A stretch of 64,000 nt of DNA from Streptomyces albireticuli (GTDB lineage Bacteria; Actinomycetota; Actinomycetes; Streptomycetales; Streptomycetaceae): positions 1,426,001 to 1,490,000 of the forward strand of contig NZ_CP021744.1 of the NCBI RefSeq assembly GCF_002192455.1, in the 5' to 3' direction. Position 1 is the stretch's first letter, and every line of letters begins with the position of its first letter. Under the pieces are notes generated by a model. It worked only from the letters and a program-made list of their open reading frames with translations. It was not told where the DNA came from and did no database searches. Shown one piece after another: positions 53,235 through 61,311 of the stretch. Position numbers and translations under genes: made by a program.

Positions 53235-55094
53235 ATGGACCGTCCGTCCACCCCTCCGCCCTCCCCGCTCCCGACCGCCCCCGCCGCTCCCGACGCTCCT
53301 GGGGCACAGGCCATCCGCACCGTCGCGGTGGTCGGCCTCGGCACCATGGGCACCGGCATCGCCGGTGTGCTCGCCTGCTCCGGCCGCAAGGTCATCGGCA
53401 TCGACGTCTCCGGGGCGGCCGCCGCGCGCGCCGTCCGGGCGCTGGAGGTCACGACCGCCCGCGCGGTCCGGCGCGAGCGGATCACCGAGCAGGAGCGGCA
53501 GGCGGCGCTGGCCCGCTTCCGCACCTCCCGCGAGCTGCGCGAGGCCGCCGACGCCGACCTGGTGATCGAGGTGGTGCCGGAGGACTACGCGCTCAAGCAC
53601 GAGGTGTTCACCGCCCTGGACGCGGTGGTGCGGCCCGGCACGATCCTGGCGACCGGCACCAACGCGCTGTCCGTCACCCGGCTCGCCGCCGACTCCGCCC
53701 GCCCCGAGCGGGTGCTCGGCCTGCACTTCTTCAACCCCGCGCCGGCGATGAAGCTGGTGGAGGTCGTCTCCTCGGTGCTCACCGCGCCGGCGGCCGTCGC
53801 GGCCGTCACCGCGCTCGCCCGCGAGCTCGGCAAGGTGCCGGTGGCGGTCGGGGACCGGCCCGGGTTCGTCGCCGACGGGCTGCTGTTCGGCTACCTCAAC
53901 CAGGCCGCCGCGATGTACGAGTCGCGCTATGCCACCCGCGAGGACATCGACGCGGCGATGCGGCTGGGCTGCGGTCTGCCGATGGGCCCGCTCGCCCTGC
54001 TCGACCTGATCGGGATCGACACCGCCCGTACGGTCCTGGAGGCGATGTACGCGGCCTCGCACGACCGGCTGCACGCGCCCGCGCCGGTCCTCGCCCAGCT
54101 CGCCGAGGCCGGGCTGACCGGCCGCAAGGCGGGCCGGGGGTTCTACACCTACGACGGGCCGGACTCGGCGGTCGTCGTGGCCGACGCGCGGACCCCGGGC
54201 GCGCCGGCGGACGGCGCCGCCCGGAGCGCGGCCGGGCGCGAGGTGCGCTCGGTCGGCGTCGTCGGCTCGGGGACGATGGCCGCGGGCATCGCCGAGGTCT
54301 TCGCGAAGGCGGGGTACGGGGTCGTGCTCGCGGCCCGTACGGCCGAGAAGGCCGGGGCGGCGAAGGCGAAGGTGGCGAAGTCCCTGGCCCGGTCGGTGGA
54401 GAAGGGCCGGCTCACGGCCGTGGAGCGGGAGGGCGCGCTCGCCGCGATCACCCCGGCGGACTCGCTCGACGCGCTGGCGGAGGTGGACCTGGCCGTCGAG
54501 GCGGTGGCGGAGGACCTGGCGGTCAAGCAGCAGCTGTTCGCCGCGCTCGACAAGGTCTGCAAGCCGGGCGCGGTGCTGGCGACCACCACCTCCTCGCTGC
54601 CCGTCATCGCCTGCGCCCGCGCCACCTCGCGGCCGGCCGACGTGATCGGGATGCACTTCTTCAACCCGGCACCCGCGATGAAGCTCGTCGAGCTGGTCCG
54701 TACGGTCCTCACCTCCGACGACGTGCACGCCACGGCCCGCACGGTGTGCGCCCGGGTCCGCAAGCACCCCGTGGACTGCGGGGACCGGGCCGGCTTCATC
54801 GTCAACGCGCTGCTGTTCCCGTACCTGAACAACGCGGTCAAGATGGTGCAGGAGCACTACGCGTCGCCCGACGACATCGACGCGGCGATGAAGCTCGGCG
54901 GCGGCTATCCGATGGGCCCGTTCGAGCTCCTGGACGTGGTGGGGCTCGATGTCTCGCTCGCCATCGAGAAGGTCCTGCACCGGGAGTTCCGCGACCCGGG
55001 GCTCGCGCCGGCGCCGCTGCTGGAGCACCTGGTGGCGGCGGGCTGCCTGGGCCGCAAGACGGGCCGCGGCTTCCGCGAGTATGCGAAGGCCTGA
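53235..55094 (+). CDS. Duplicated 3-hydroxyacyl-CoA (3-hydroxybutyryl-CoA) dehydrogenase
   Basis: A 619-aa protein formed by two complete dehydrogenase units. Unit 1 (~30-315) has VAVVGLGTMGTGIAGVLACSG and the catalytic block LHFFNPAPAMKLVEVV. Unit 2 (~335-619) has VGVVGSGTMAAGIAEVFAKAG and MHFFNPAPAMKLVELV. Both carry the C-terminal helical domain (GRKAGRGFYTYDG; GRKTGRGFREYAKA). Both catalytic His residues are present, so both may be active. It oxidises 3-hydroxybutyryl-CoA or runs in reverse. In front of the ethylmalonyl-CoA genes it would feed crotonyl-CoA supply: acetoacetyl-CoA to 3-hydroxybutyryl-CoA. Followed by a terminator and a TetR gene. Confidence 0.9.
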   Translation: MDRPSTPPPSPLPTAPAAPDAPGAQAIRTVAVVGLGTMGTGIAGVLACSGRKVIGIDVSGAAAARAVRALEVTTARAVRRERITEQERQAALARFRTSRELREAADADLVIEVVPEDYALKHEVFTALDAVVRPGTILATGTNALSVTRLAADSARPERVLGLHFFNPAPAMKLVEVVSSVLTAPAAVAAVTALARELGKVPVAVGDRPGFVADGLLFGYLNQAAAMYESRYATREDIDAAMRLGCGLPMGPLALLDLIGIDTARTVLEAMYAASHDRLHAPAPVLAQLAEAGLTGRKAGRGFYTYDGPDSAVVVADARTPGAPADGAARSAAGREVRSVGVVGSGTMAAGIAEVFAKAGYGVVLAARTAEKAGAAKAKVAKSLARSVEKGRLTAVEREGALAAITPADSLDALAEVDLAVEAVAEDLAVKQQLFAALDKVCKPGAVLATTTSSLPVIACARATSRPADVIGMHFFNPAPAMKLVELVRTVLTSDDVHATARTVCARVRKHPVDCGDRAGFIVNALLFPYLNNAVKMVQEHYASPDDIDAAMKLGGGYPMGPFELLDVVGLDVSLAIEKVLHREFRDPGLAPAPLLEHLVAAGCLGRKTGRGFREYAKA

Positions 55095-55125
55095 CGGCGA
55101 GCCGGGCTGGGGCGGACTGCTGGAA

Positions 55126-55153
55126 CCGGCGCGGGGACACCTCCCCGCGCCGG
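55126..55153 (+). terminator. Terminator between the dehydrogenase and TetR genes
   Basis: 12-bp perfect stem, 55126-55137 with 55142-55153, and a CACC loop, enclosed by an outer GGGGCGGAC/GTCCGCCCC pairing (55110-55118 with 55164-55172). Confidence 0.7.
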
Positions 55154-55194
55154 CCGGGGGAGGTCCGCCCCGGCGCGCCCGCGCGGACGCGTGT

Positions 55195-55200
55195 TACGTT
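55195..55200 (+). promoter_or_regulatory. -10 box of a probable leaderless TetR mRNA
   Basis: TACGTT ends 6 nt before the ATG at 55207, which has no Shine-Dalgarno sequence, so transcription probably starts at the A of the ATG. The ccr promoter uses the same TACGTT hexamer. No clear -35. Confidence 0.5.
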
Positions 55201-55206
55201 CCCCAC

Positions 55207-56037
55207 ATGTCCCAGCCCGCCAAGGCCGCCCGGCCCACCCGCACGGCCGTCGAAGAACCCCGGGAGCCGCACGTCGGCACCGAGAGCGCAGGCAGCCGCC
55301 GCGCCGCCGCCCAGCGGCTCTCCATGCGCCGCAAACTCGCCGCGGCCGCGATGGAGTTGTTCGCGACGAAGGGCTACGAGGCGACGACCGTCGACGAGAT
55401 CGCGGCCGCGGCCGGGGTCGCCCGGCGGACCTTCTTCCGGCACTTCCGCTCCAAGGAAGAGGCCATCTTCCCCGACCACGACGACACCCTCGTGCGCGCG
55501 GCCGGCGTCCTCGACGCGGCCCCCGCCCACGAGAACCCGCTCGACACGGTCTGCCGCGGGATCAAGGAGGTCATGCGGATGTACGCGGCCTCCCCCGCGG
55601 TCTCCGTCGAGCGCTACCGCCTGACCCGGGAGGTGCCCGCCCTGCGCGAGCGGGAGATCGCCTCCGTGGCGCGCTACGAGCGCCTGTTCACCCGCTACCT
55701 CCTCGGCCACTTCGACGAGACCGCCCACCATGTCGGCGACGACGACCCGCTGCTGGCCGAGGTCGCCGCCTCCGCGGTCGTCACGGCGCACAACCACGTG
55801 CTGCGGCGCTGGCTGCGCGGTGGCGGCGTGGGTGACGTGGAGACCCAGCTCGACCACGCCTTCGCGATCGTGCGGGACACCTTCGGCGCGGGCATCGGCG
55901 TCGGCCGGAGCGCGCAGGAGGACTCCCCGGCCGTGTCGGCGCGGGCGGAGGGCGAGGTGCTGGTGACGGTGGCCCGCACGGACGCGCCGCTGGGCGAGGT
56001 CATGCGCGCCATCGAGAAGGTGCTCAAGAAGAGCTGA
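55207..56037 (+). CDS. TetR family regulator upstream of the ethylmalonyl-CoA operon
   Basis: A 276-aa TetR protein, longer than usual. An N-terminal extension of ~38 residues precedes the HTH (RRKLAAAAMELFATKGYEATTVDEIAAAAGVARRTFFRHFRSKEEAIF). The ligand domain follows, and the C-terminal ~50 residues add a charged tail (ARTDAPLGEVMRAIEKVLKKS). It lies just upstream of ccr in the same direction, separated by a terminator. The palindrome in the ccr promoter (56182-56198) is its most likely operator; the inducer may be an acyl-CoA of the pathway. Both points are inference. Confidence 0.87.
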   Translation: MSQPAKAARPTRTAVEEPREPHVGTESAGSRRAAAQRLSMRRKLAAAAMELFATKGYEATTVDEIAAAAGVARRTFFRHFRSKEEAIFPDHDDTLVRAAGVLDAAPAHENPLDTVCRGIKEVMRMYAASPAVSVERYRLTREVPALREREIASVARYERLFTRYLLGHFDETAHHVGDDDPLLAEVAASAVVTAHNHVLRRWLRGGGVGDVETQLDHAFAIVRDTFGAGIGVGRSAQEDSPAVSARAEGEVLVTVARTDAPLGEVMRAIEKVLKKS

Positions 56038-56061
56038 CACATACCGATATAGACGGACAAG

Positions 56062-56085
56062 AGCCGCCCCCAGGGGCGGCTTTTG
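56062..56085 (+). terminator. Intrinsic terminator of the TetR gene
   Basis: AGCCGCCCC (56062-56070) pairs with GGGGCGGCT (56073-56081), followed by TTTTGT. One of the few hairpins in the window with a real T-run. Confidence 0.85.
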
Positions 56086-56174
56086 TCGTTCCCGCCCCGT
56101 TCGCGCATGGCCCGCGCGTTGCTCATACGTGCCACCCGGATGACATCTGAGAGAAATTGTTGGCACCCAGTGTC

Positions 56175-56203
56175 TTGTCGCATGGCACGCGGTGCCATAC
56201 GTT
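56175..56203 (+). promoter_or_regulatory. ccr promoter with operator palindrome in the spacer
   Basis: TTGTCG (56175-56180), a 17-bp spacer, then TACGTT (56198-56203). The palindrome ATGGCAC-GCG-GTGCCAT (56182-56198) fills the spacer exactly, so a bound repressor would exclude RNA polymerase. Further GTGCCA/TGGCAC half-sites lie at 56129-56134 and 56161-56166. Transcription would begin near 56210, leaving a leader of ~260 nt before the GTG at 56470; a GCCGGCGC/GCGCCGGC stem is visible early in that leader, but I recognise no riboswitch. Confidence 0.7.
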
Positions 56204-56469
56204 GTGGGTGTCCGGGCGGCCGGCGCGCAGACCCAAATGTCGTGCGCCGGCTGTCCCCACAAGTACCTCATCCGTACGCCGTGCGCCCGGACGCCTGCGT
56301 CACAGGCCCCTCCCCAGCCACCGCTGGGCGCTCACCCCGGCGCCACCCGCGCCAGGCACAGCTCTTCGCACCACCGCCGAACCGACGGCACCGCCTCTGT
56401 TCCACCTTCCGCACCACCCCCGACGTTCCCTCAAGCCGTTTCCCGACGTGCTTCGCCGGAGGCAATACC

Positions 56470-57807
56470 GTGAACCAGATACTCGACGCGATCCTCTCGC
56501 CGGACACCACGCCCGAGGACTTCGCAGCCCTGACCGTCCCCGAGTCCTACCGCGCGGTGACCGTGCACAAGGACGAGGCCGGCATGTTCGAGGGCCTGAC
56601 CACCCGCGAGAAGGACCCACGCAAGTCGCTGCACGTCGAGGAGGTGCCGGTGCCCGAACTCGGGCCCGGTGAGGCGCTCGTGGCCGTCATGGCCAGCTCG
56701 GTGAACTACAACTCCGTCTGGACCTCGATCTTCGAGCCGCTGTCGACCTTCGCCTTCCTGGAGCGCTACGGCAAACTCTCCCCGCTGGCCAGGCGGCACG
56801 ACCTGCCGTACCACGTCATCGGCTCCGACCTCGCGGGCGTCGTGCTGCGCACCGGCCCCGGCGTCAACGCCTGGAAGCCGGGCGACGAGGTCGTCGCGCA
56901 CTGCCTGTCCGTGGAGCTGGAGTCGGCCGACGGCCACGACGACACGATGCTCGACCCCGAGCAGCGCATCTGGGGCTTCGAGACCAACTTCGGCGGCCTG
57001 GCGGAGATCGCGCTGGTGAAGTCCAACCAGCTGATGCCCAAGCCGCGCCACTTGAGCTGGGAGGAGGCGGCGGCGCCGGGGCTGGTCAACTCCACCGCCT
57101 ACCGCCAGCTCGTCTCCCGCAACGGCGCCGGCATGAAGCAGGGCGACAACGTCCTCATCTGGGGCGCGAGCGGCGGACTCGGCTCGTACGCCACCCAGTT
57201 CGCGCTCGCCGGCGGCGCCAACCCCATCTGCGTCGTCTCCAGCGACAAGAAGGCGGAGATCTGCCGGCGGATGGGCGCCGAGGCGATCATCGACCGCTCC
57301 GCCGAGGACTACAGGTTCTGGAAGAACGAGCACGAGCAGGACCCCCGCGAGTGGAAGCGCTTCGGCAAGCGCATCCGCGAACTCACCGGAGGCGAGGACG
57401 TCGACATCGTCTTCGAGCACCCGGGCCGCGAGACCTTCGGCGCCTCGGTCTACGTCACCCGCAAGGGCGGCACGATCGTCACCTGCGCCTCGACCTCCGG
57501 CTACAACCACGAGTACGACAACCGCTACCTGTGGATGTCCCTGAAGAAGATCGTCGGCTCGCACTTCGCCAACTACCGCGAGGCGTGGGAGGCCAACCGC
57601 CTGATCGCCAAGGGAAAGATCCACCCCACGCTGTCCAAGACGTACCGCCTGGAGGACACCGGCCAGGCCGCCTACGACGTGCACCGCAACCTCCACCAGG
57701 GCAAGGTCGGCGTCCTCGCCCTCGCCCCCGAGGAGGGGATGGGGGTCCGCGACGAGGAGATGCGGGCACGGCACATCGACGCCATCAACCGCTTCCGGAA
57801 CGTGTGA
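56470..57807 (+). CDS. ccr: Crotonyl-CoA carboxylase/reductase
   Basis: A 445-aa NADPH-dependent reductive carboxylase turning crotonyl-CoA and CO2 into ethylmalonyl-CoA. With the GTG at 56470 as residue 1, the four CO2-site residues known from Kitasatospora Ccr fall at their published numbers: Asn81 in SVNYNSVW, Phe170 and Glu171 in IWGFETNFGG, and His365 in VGSHFANY. This confirms both the enzyme and the start. The NADPH loop is WGASGGLGSYATQ at ~231. GGAGG about 9 nt upstream. First gene of the ethylmalonyl-CoA operon, which assimilates acetyl-CoA and supplies ethylmalonyl-CoA for polyketides. Confidence 0.97.
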   Translation: MNQILDAILSPDTTPEDFAALTVPESYRAVTVHKDEAGMFEGLTTREKDPRKSLHVEEVPVPELGPGEALVAVMASSVNYNSVWTSIFEPLSTFAFLERYGKLSPLARRHDLPYHVIGSDLAGVVLRTGPGVNAWKPGDEVVAHCLSVELESADGHDDTMLDPEQRIWGFETNFGGLAEIALVKSNQLMPKPRHLSWEEAAAPGLVNSTAYRQLVSRNGAGMKQGDNVLIWGASGGLGSYATQFALAGGANPICVVSSDKKAEICRRMGAEAIIDRSAEDYRFWKNEHEQDPREWKRFGKRIRELTGGEDVDIVFEHPGRETFGASVYVTRKGGTIVTCASTSGYNHEYDNRYLWMSLKKIVGSHFANYREAWEANRLIAKGKIHPTLSKTYRLEDTGQAAYDVHRNLHQGKVGVLALAPEEGMGVRDEEMRARHIDAINRFRNV

Positions 57808-57817
57808 GAAACGGGTT

Positions 57818-59830
57818 ATGACCGACCGCCACAAGGACCGGCCCTGGCTCATGCGGACGTACGCCGGCCACTCCACCGCCGAGGCGTCCAACGAGCTCTA
57901 CCGCCGCAACCTCGCCAAGGGCCAGACCGGCCTCTCGGTCGCCTTCGACCTCCCGACGCAGACCGGCTACGACCCGGACCACATCCTCGCCCGCGGCGAG
58001 GTGGGCCGGGTCGGGGTCCCGGTCGCCCATCTCGGTGACATGCGGCGGCTGTTCCAGGACATCCCGCTGGACCGCATGAACACCTCCATGACCATCAACG
58101 CCACCGCCATGTGGCTGCTGGCCATGTACCAGGTGGTCGCGGAGGAGCAGGGCGCCGACATCGGCCGGCTGGCCGGGACGACGCAGAACGACATCGTCAA
58201 GGAGTACCTCTCGCGCGGGACGCACGTCTTCCCGCCGGGGCCGTCCCTGCGGCTGACCACCGACATGATCACGTACACGGTGGCGCACATCCCCAAGTGG
58301 AACCCGATCAACATCTGTAGCTACCACCTCCAGGAGGCGGGCGCCACGCCCGTCCAGGAGATCTCGTACGCGATGTCCACGGCCATCGCCGTGCTGGACG
58401 CGGTGCGGGCCTCCGGGCAGGTGCCGGAGGAGAGGTTCGGCGACGTCGTCGCCCGGATCTCCTTCTTCGTCAACGCGGGCGTCCGCTTCATCGAGGAGAT
58501 GTGCAAGATGCGCGCCTTCGGCCGCATCTGGGAGCACGTCACCCGCGAGCGCTACGGCATCGAGGACCCCCGGCAGCGCCGCTTCCGCTACGGCGTCCAG
58601 GTCAACTCCCTGGGCCTGACCGAGGCCCAGCCGGAGAACAACGTCCAGCGGATCGTCCTGGAGATGCTGGCCGTCACCCTCTCCAAGGACGCCCGCGCCC
58701 GCGCCGTGCAGCTCCCCGCCTGGAACGAGGCGCTGGGGCTGCCCCGGCCCTGGGACCAGCAGTGGTCACTGCGCATCCAGCAGGTCCTCGCCCACGAGAG
58801 CGACCTGCTGGAGTACGAGGACATCTTCGCCGGGTCGCACGTGATCGAGGGCAAGGTGGGCGCGCTGGTCGACGAGTGCCTCGCCGAGATCGAGCGGATC
58901 CAGGCGATGGGCGGCGCGATGGCGGCCGTCGAGTCCGGCTACCTCAAGTCGCAGCTGGTCTCCTCGCACGCCGAGCGGCGGGCCCGGATCGAGAGCGGCG
59001 AGGAGAAGATCGTCGGGGTCAACTGCTACGAGTCGACCGAGACCAGTCCGCTCACCGCCGACCTCGACACCGCGATCATGACGGTGGACCCGGCCAACGA
59101 GGCCCGGGTGGTCGCGGCGCTGCACCGCTGGCGCGACGACCGCGACGAGGGCCGCGCCCAGGAGGCCCTGTCGGTGCTCAAGAAGACGGCCGCCGGCTCG
59201 GACAACCTGATGGCCGCCACCCTGGAGTGCGTACGCGCCGGTGTGACGACCGGCGAGTGGTCATGGGCGCTGCGGGACGTCTTCGGCGAGTTCCGCGCCC
59301 CCACGGGCGTCAGCAGCGCCCCCGTGGCCGTCACGGCGGAGGCGGGCACCCCGCTCGCGGCCGTCCGCGCGAAGGTCGCCCGGACCGCGCGGGACCTGGG
59401 CGGCGGCAGGCTCCGCCTGCTGGTCGGCAAGCCGGGCCTGGACGGCCACTCCAACGGCGCCGAGCAGATCGCCGTACGCGCCCGGGACGCCGGCTTCGAG
59501 GTCGTCTACCAGGGCATCCGGCTGACCCCCGAGCAGATCGTCTCCGCGGCCGTCGCCGAGGACGTGCACTGCGTCGGCCTGTCCATCCTCTCCGGCTCGC
59601 ACGCCGAGCTGGTGCCGGACGTCCTGACCCGGCTGCGGAGCACCGGGGCGGAGGAGGTGCCCGTGATCGTCGGTGGCATCATCCCGTCCGCGGACGCCGC
59701 CGCTCTGCGGTCGGCCGGCGTCGCGGCCGTTTTCACCCCCAAGGACTTCGGTATCACGGAGATCATCGGCCGTATCGTCGACGAGATCCGGAAAGCGAAC
59801 CACCTCGACCCACTGGAGGTCCCCGCATGA
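57818..59830 (+). CDS. ecm: Ethylmalonyl-CoA mutase (MeaA type, B12-dependent)
   Basis: A 670-aa mutase with the catalytic TIM barrel (residues ~1-530) and the B12-binding domain (~540-665) in one chain. RTYAGHSTAEASNELYRRNLAKGQTGLSVAFDLPTQTGYDPDH opens the barrel. The cobalamin motif DGHSNGAEQIA (DxHxxG) is at ~541 and SILSGSHAELVP further on. The shorter N-terminus and the context beside ccr separate it from methylmalonyl-CoA mutase. It rearranges (2R)-ethylmalonyl-CoA to methylsuccinyl-CoA with adenosylcobalamin. 10 nt after ccr; ATGA overlap with the next gene. Confidence 0.93.
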   Translation: MTDRHKDRPWLMRTYAGHSTAEASNELYRRNLAKGQTGLSVAFDLPTQTGYDPDHILARGEVGRVGVPVAHLGDMRRLFQDIPLDRMNTSMTINATAMWLLAMYQVVAEEQGADIGRLAGTTQNDIVKEYLSRGTHVFPPGPSLRLTTDMITYTVAHIPKWNPINICSYHLQEAGATPVQEISYAMSTAIAVLDAVRASGQVPEERFGDVVARISFFVNAGVRFIEEMCKMRAFGRIWEHVTRERYGIEDPRQRRFRYGVQVNSLGLTEAQPENNVQRIVLEMLAVTLSKDARARAVQLPAWNEALGLPRPWDQQWSLRIQQVLAHESDLLEYEDIFAGSHVIEGKVGALVDECLAEIERIQAMGGAMAAVESGYLKSQLVSSHAERRARIESGEEKIVGVNCYESTETSPLTADLDTAIMTVDPANEARVVAALHRWRDDRDEGRAQEALSVLKKTAAGSDNLMAATLECVRAGVTTGEWSWALRDVFGEFRAPTGVSSAPVAVTAEAGTPLAAVRAKVARTARDLGGGRLRLLVGKPGLDGHSNGAEQIAVRARDAGFEVVYQGIRLTPEQIVSAAVAEDVHCVGLSILSGSHAELVPDVLTRLRSTGAEEVPVIVGGIIPSADAAALRSAGVAAVFTPKDFGITEIIGRIVDEIRKANHLDPLEVPA

Positions 59831-60792
59831 CTTCGCCTGTCAACCGTCTGCGGCCGCGCCGCTCCTGCCTCGCCGTCCCCGGCAGCAACCCCCGCTTCCT
59901 GGAGAAGGCCCAGGGCCTCCCCGCCGACCAGGTCTTCCTCGACCTGGAGGACGCGTGCGCGCCGCTGGCCAAGGAAGGCGCCCGGCACACCGTCGTCGAG
60001 GCGCTGAACACCGGCGACTGGACGGGCAAGACCCGGGTCGTGCGGGTCAACGACTGGACGACGCACTGGACGTACCAGGACGTCATCACGGTCGTGGAGG
60101 GCGCGGGCCAGAACCTGGACTGCATCATGCTGCCGAAGGTGCAGGACGCCCAGCAGGTCGTCGCCCTGGACCTGCTGCTCACGCAGATCGAGAAGGCCAT
60201 GGGCTTCGAGGTCGGGCGGATCGGCATCGAGGCGCAGATCGAGAACGCCAAGGGCCTGATCAACGTGGACGACATCGCCACCGCGTCGCCCCGGCTGGAG
60301 ACGATCATCTTCGGGCCGGCCGACTTCATGGCGTCGATCAACATGAAGTCCCTGGTCGTCGGCGAGCAGCCGCCCGGCTACCCGGCGGACGCCTACCACT
60401 ACATCCTGATGCGCATCCTGATGGCGGCGCGGGCCAACGACCTCCAGGCGATCGACGGTCCGTACCTCCAGATCAGGAACGTGGACGGCTACCGCGAGGT
60501 CGCGGGCCGGGCCGCCGCGCTGGGCTTCGACGGCAAGTGGGTGCTGCACCCCGGCCAGGTCGAGGCGGCCAACGAGGTCTTCTCGCCCTCGCAGGAGGAC
60601 TACGACCACGCCGAGCTGATCCTGGACGCGTACGACTGGTGCACCTCCGAGGCCGGCGGCAGGAAGGGCTCGGCGATGCTCGGCGACGAGATGATCGACG
60701 AGGCGAGCCGGAAGATGGCCCTGGTCATCGCCGGCAAGGGCCGGGCGGCGGGCATGGTACGCAAGTCCGTCTTCGAGATCCCGGAGGCCTGA
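59827..60792 (+). CDS. mcl: CitE-family lyase, beta-methylmalyl/malyl-CoA lyase
   Basis: A 321-aa HpcH/HpaI-CitE family protein. RPRRSCLAVPGSNPRFLEKAQGLPADQVFLDLEDACAP, GIEAQIENAKGLINVDDIATASPRLETIIFGPADFMASI (Mg-binding Glu and Asp) and GKWVLHPGQVEAANEVFSPS are all in place. In the pathway it cleaves beta-methylmalyl-CoA to glyoxylate and propionyl-CoA and may condense or cleave malyl-CoA. ATGA overlap with the mutase gene. Confidence 0.92.
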   Translation: MTSPVNRLRPRRSCLAVPGSNPRFLEKAQGLPADQVFLDLEDACAPLAKEGARHTVVEALNTGDWTGKTRVVRVNDWTTHWTYQDVITVVEGAGQNLDCIMLPKVQDAQQVVALDLLLTQIEKAMGFEVGRIGIEAQIENAKGLINVDDIATASPRLETIIFGPADFMASINMKSLVVGEQPPGYPADAYHYILMRILMAARANDLQAIDGPYLQIRNVDGYREVAGRAAALGFDGKWVLHPGQVEAANEVFSPSQEDYDHAELILDAYDWCTSEAGGRKGSAMLGDEMIDEASRKMALVIAGKGRAAGMVRKSVFEIPEA

Positions 60793-60797
60793 GCACC

Positions 60798-61310
60798 ATG
60801 CAGTTCGGCCGCACCTACGAAGAGTTCACCGTGGGCGACGTGTACAAGCACTGGCCCGGAAAGACGGTCACCGAGTACGACGACCACCTTTTCTGCCTGC
60901 TCACCATGAATCACCACCCGTTGCACCTGGACGGCAACTACGCGGAGAAGACCACCGATTTCGGCAGGAACGTCGTGGTGGGGAACTACGTCTACTCGCT
61001 GCTGCTGGGAATGTCGGTACCGGACGTCTCGGGCAAGGCGATAGCGAATCTGGAGGTCGAGTCGCTCAAGCACATCGCGCCGACCTTCCACGGCGACACG
61101 ATCTACGGCGAGACGACGGTGCTGGGCAAGACCCCGTCCCGGTCGAAGAGCGACCGCGGGGTCGTGTACGTCGAGACCAAGGGCTACAAGCAGGACGGCA
61201 CGGTCGTCTGCGTCTTCCGGCGCAAGGTGATGGTGCCCACCGCCACGTACATCGAGGAGCGCGGCGGAGAGCAGCCCGGCCGCCCCGAGCCGATCATCCG
61301 GGAGAAGTGA
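60798..61310 (+). CDS. mch: MaoC-family hydratase, mesaconyl-CoA hydratase
   Basis: A 170-aa hot-dog protein, MQFGRTYEEFTVGDVYKHWPGKTVTEYDDHLFCLLTMNHHPLHLD, FGRNVVVGNYVYSLLLGMSV. The hydratase motif normally written D-x4-H appears as N-x4-H (TMNHHPLHLD), so the acid position is Asn. Proteobacterial mesaconyl-CoA hydratases are about twice as long, so this is a one-domain version that probably dimerises. Context places it at hydration of mesaconyl-C1-CoA to beta-methylmalyl-CoA. 1-nt spacing to the next gene. Confidence 0.85.
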   Translation: MQFGRTYEEFTVGDVYKHWPGKTVTEYDDHLFCLLTMNHHPLHLDGNYAEKTTDFGRNVVVGNYVYSLLLGMSVPDVSGKAIANLEVESLKHIAPTFHGDTIYGETTVLGKTPSRSKSDRGVVYVETKGYKQDGTVVCVFRRKVMVPTATYIEERGGEQPGRPEPIIREK

Positions 61311-61311
61311 G

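Noticed and set aside
53235..55094. Frameshift or assembly duplication creating the double dehydrogenase
   Set aside because: The two halves are clearly diverged (different loops and codons) and joined in frame, so this is a real tandem fusion.
56210..56469. Cobalamin riboswitch in the ccr leader
   Set aside because: No recognisable B12-box sequence; only generic GC-rich stems.
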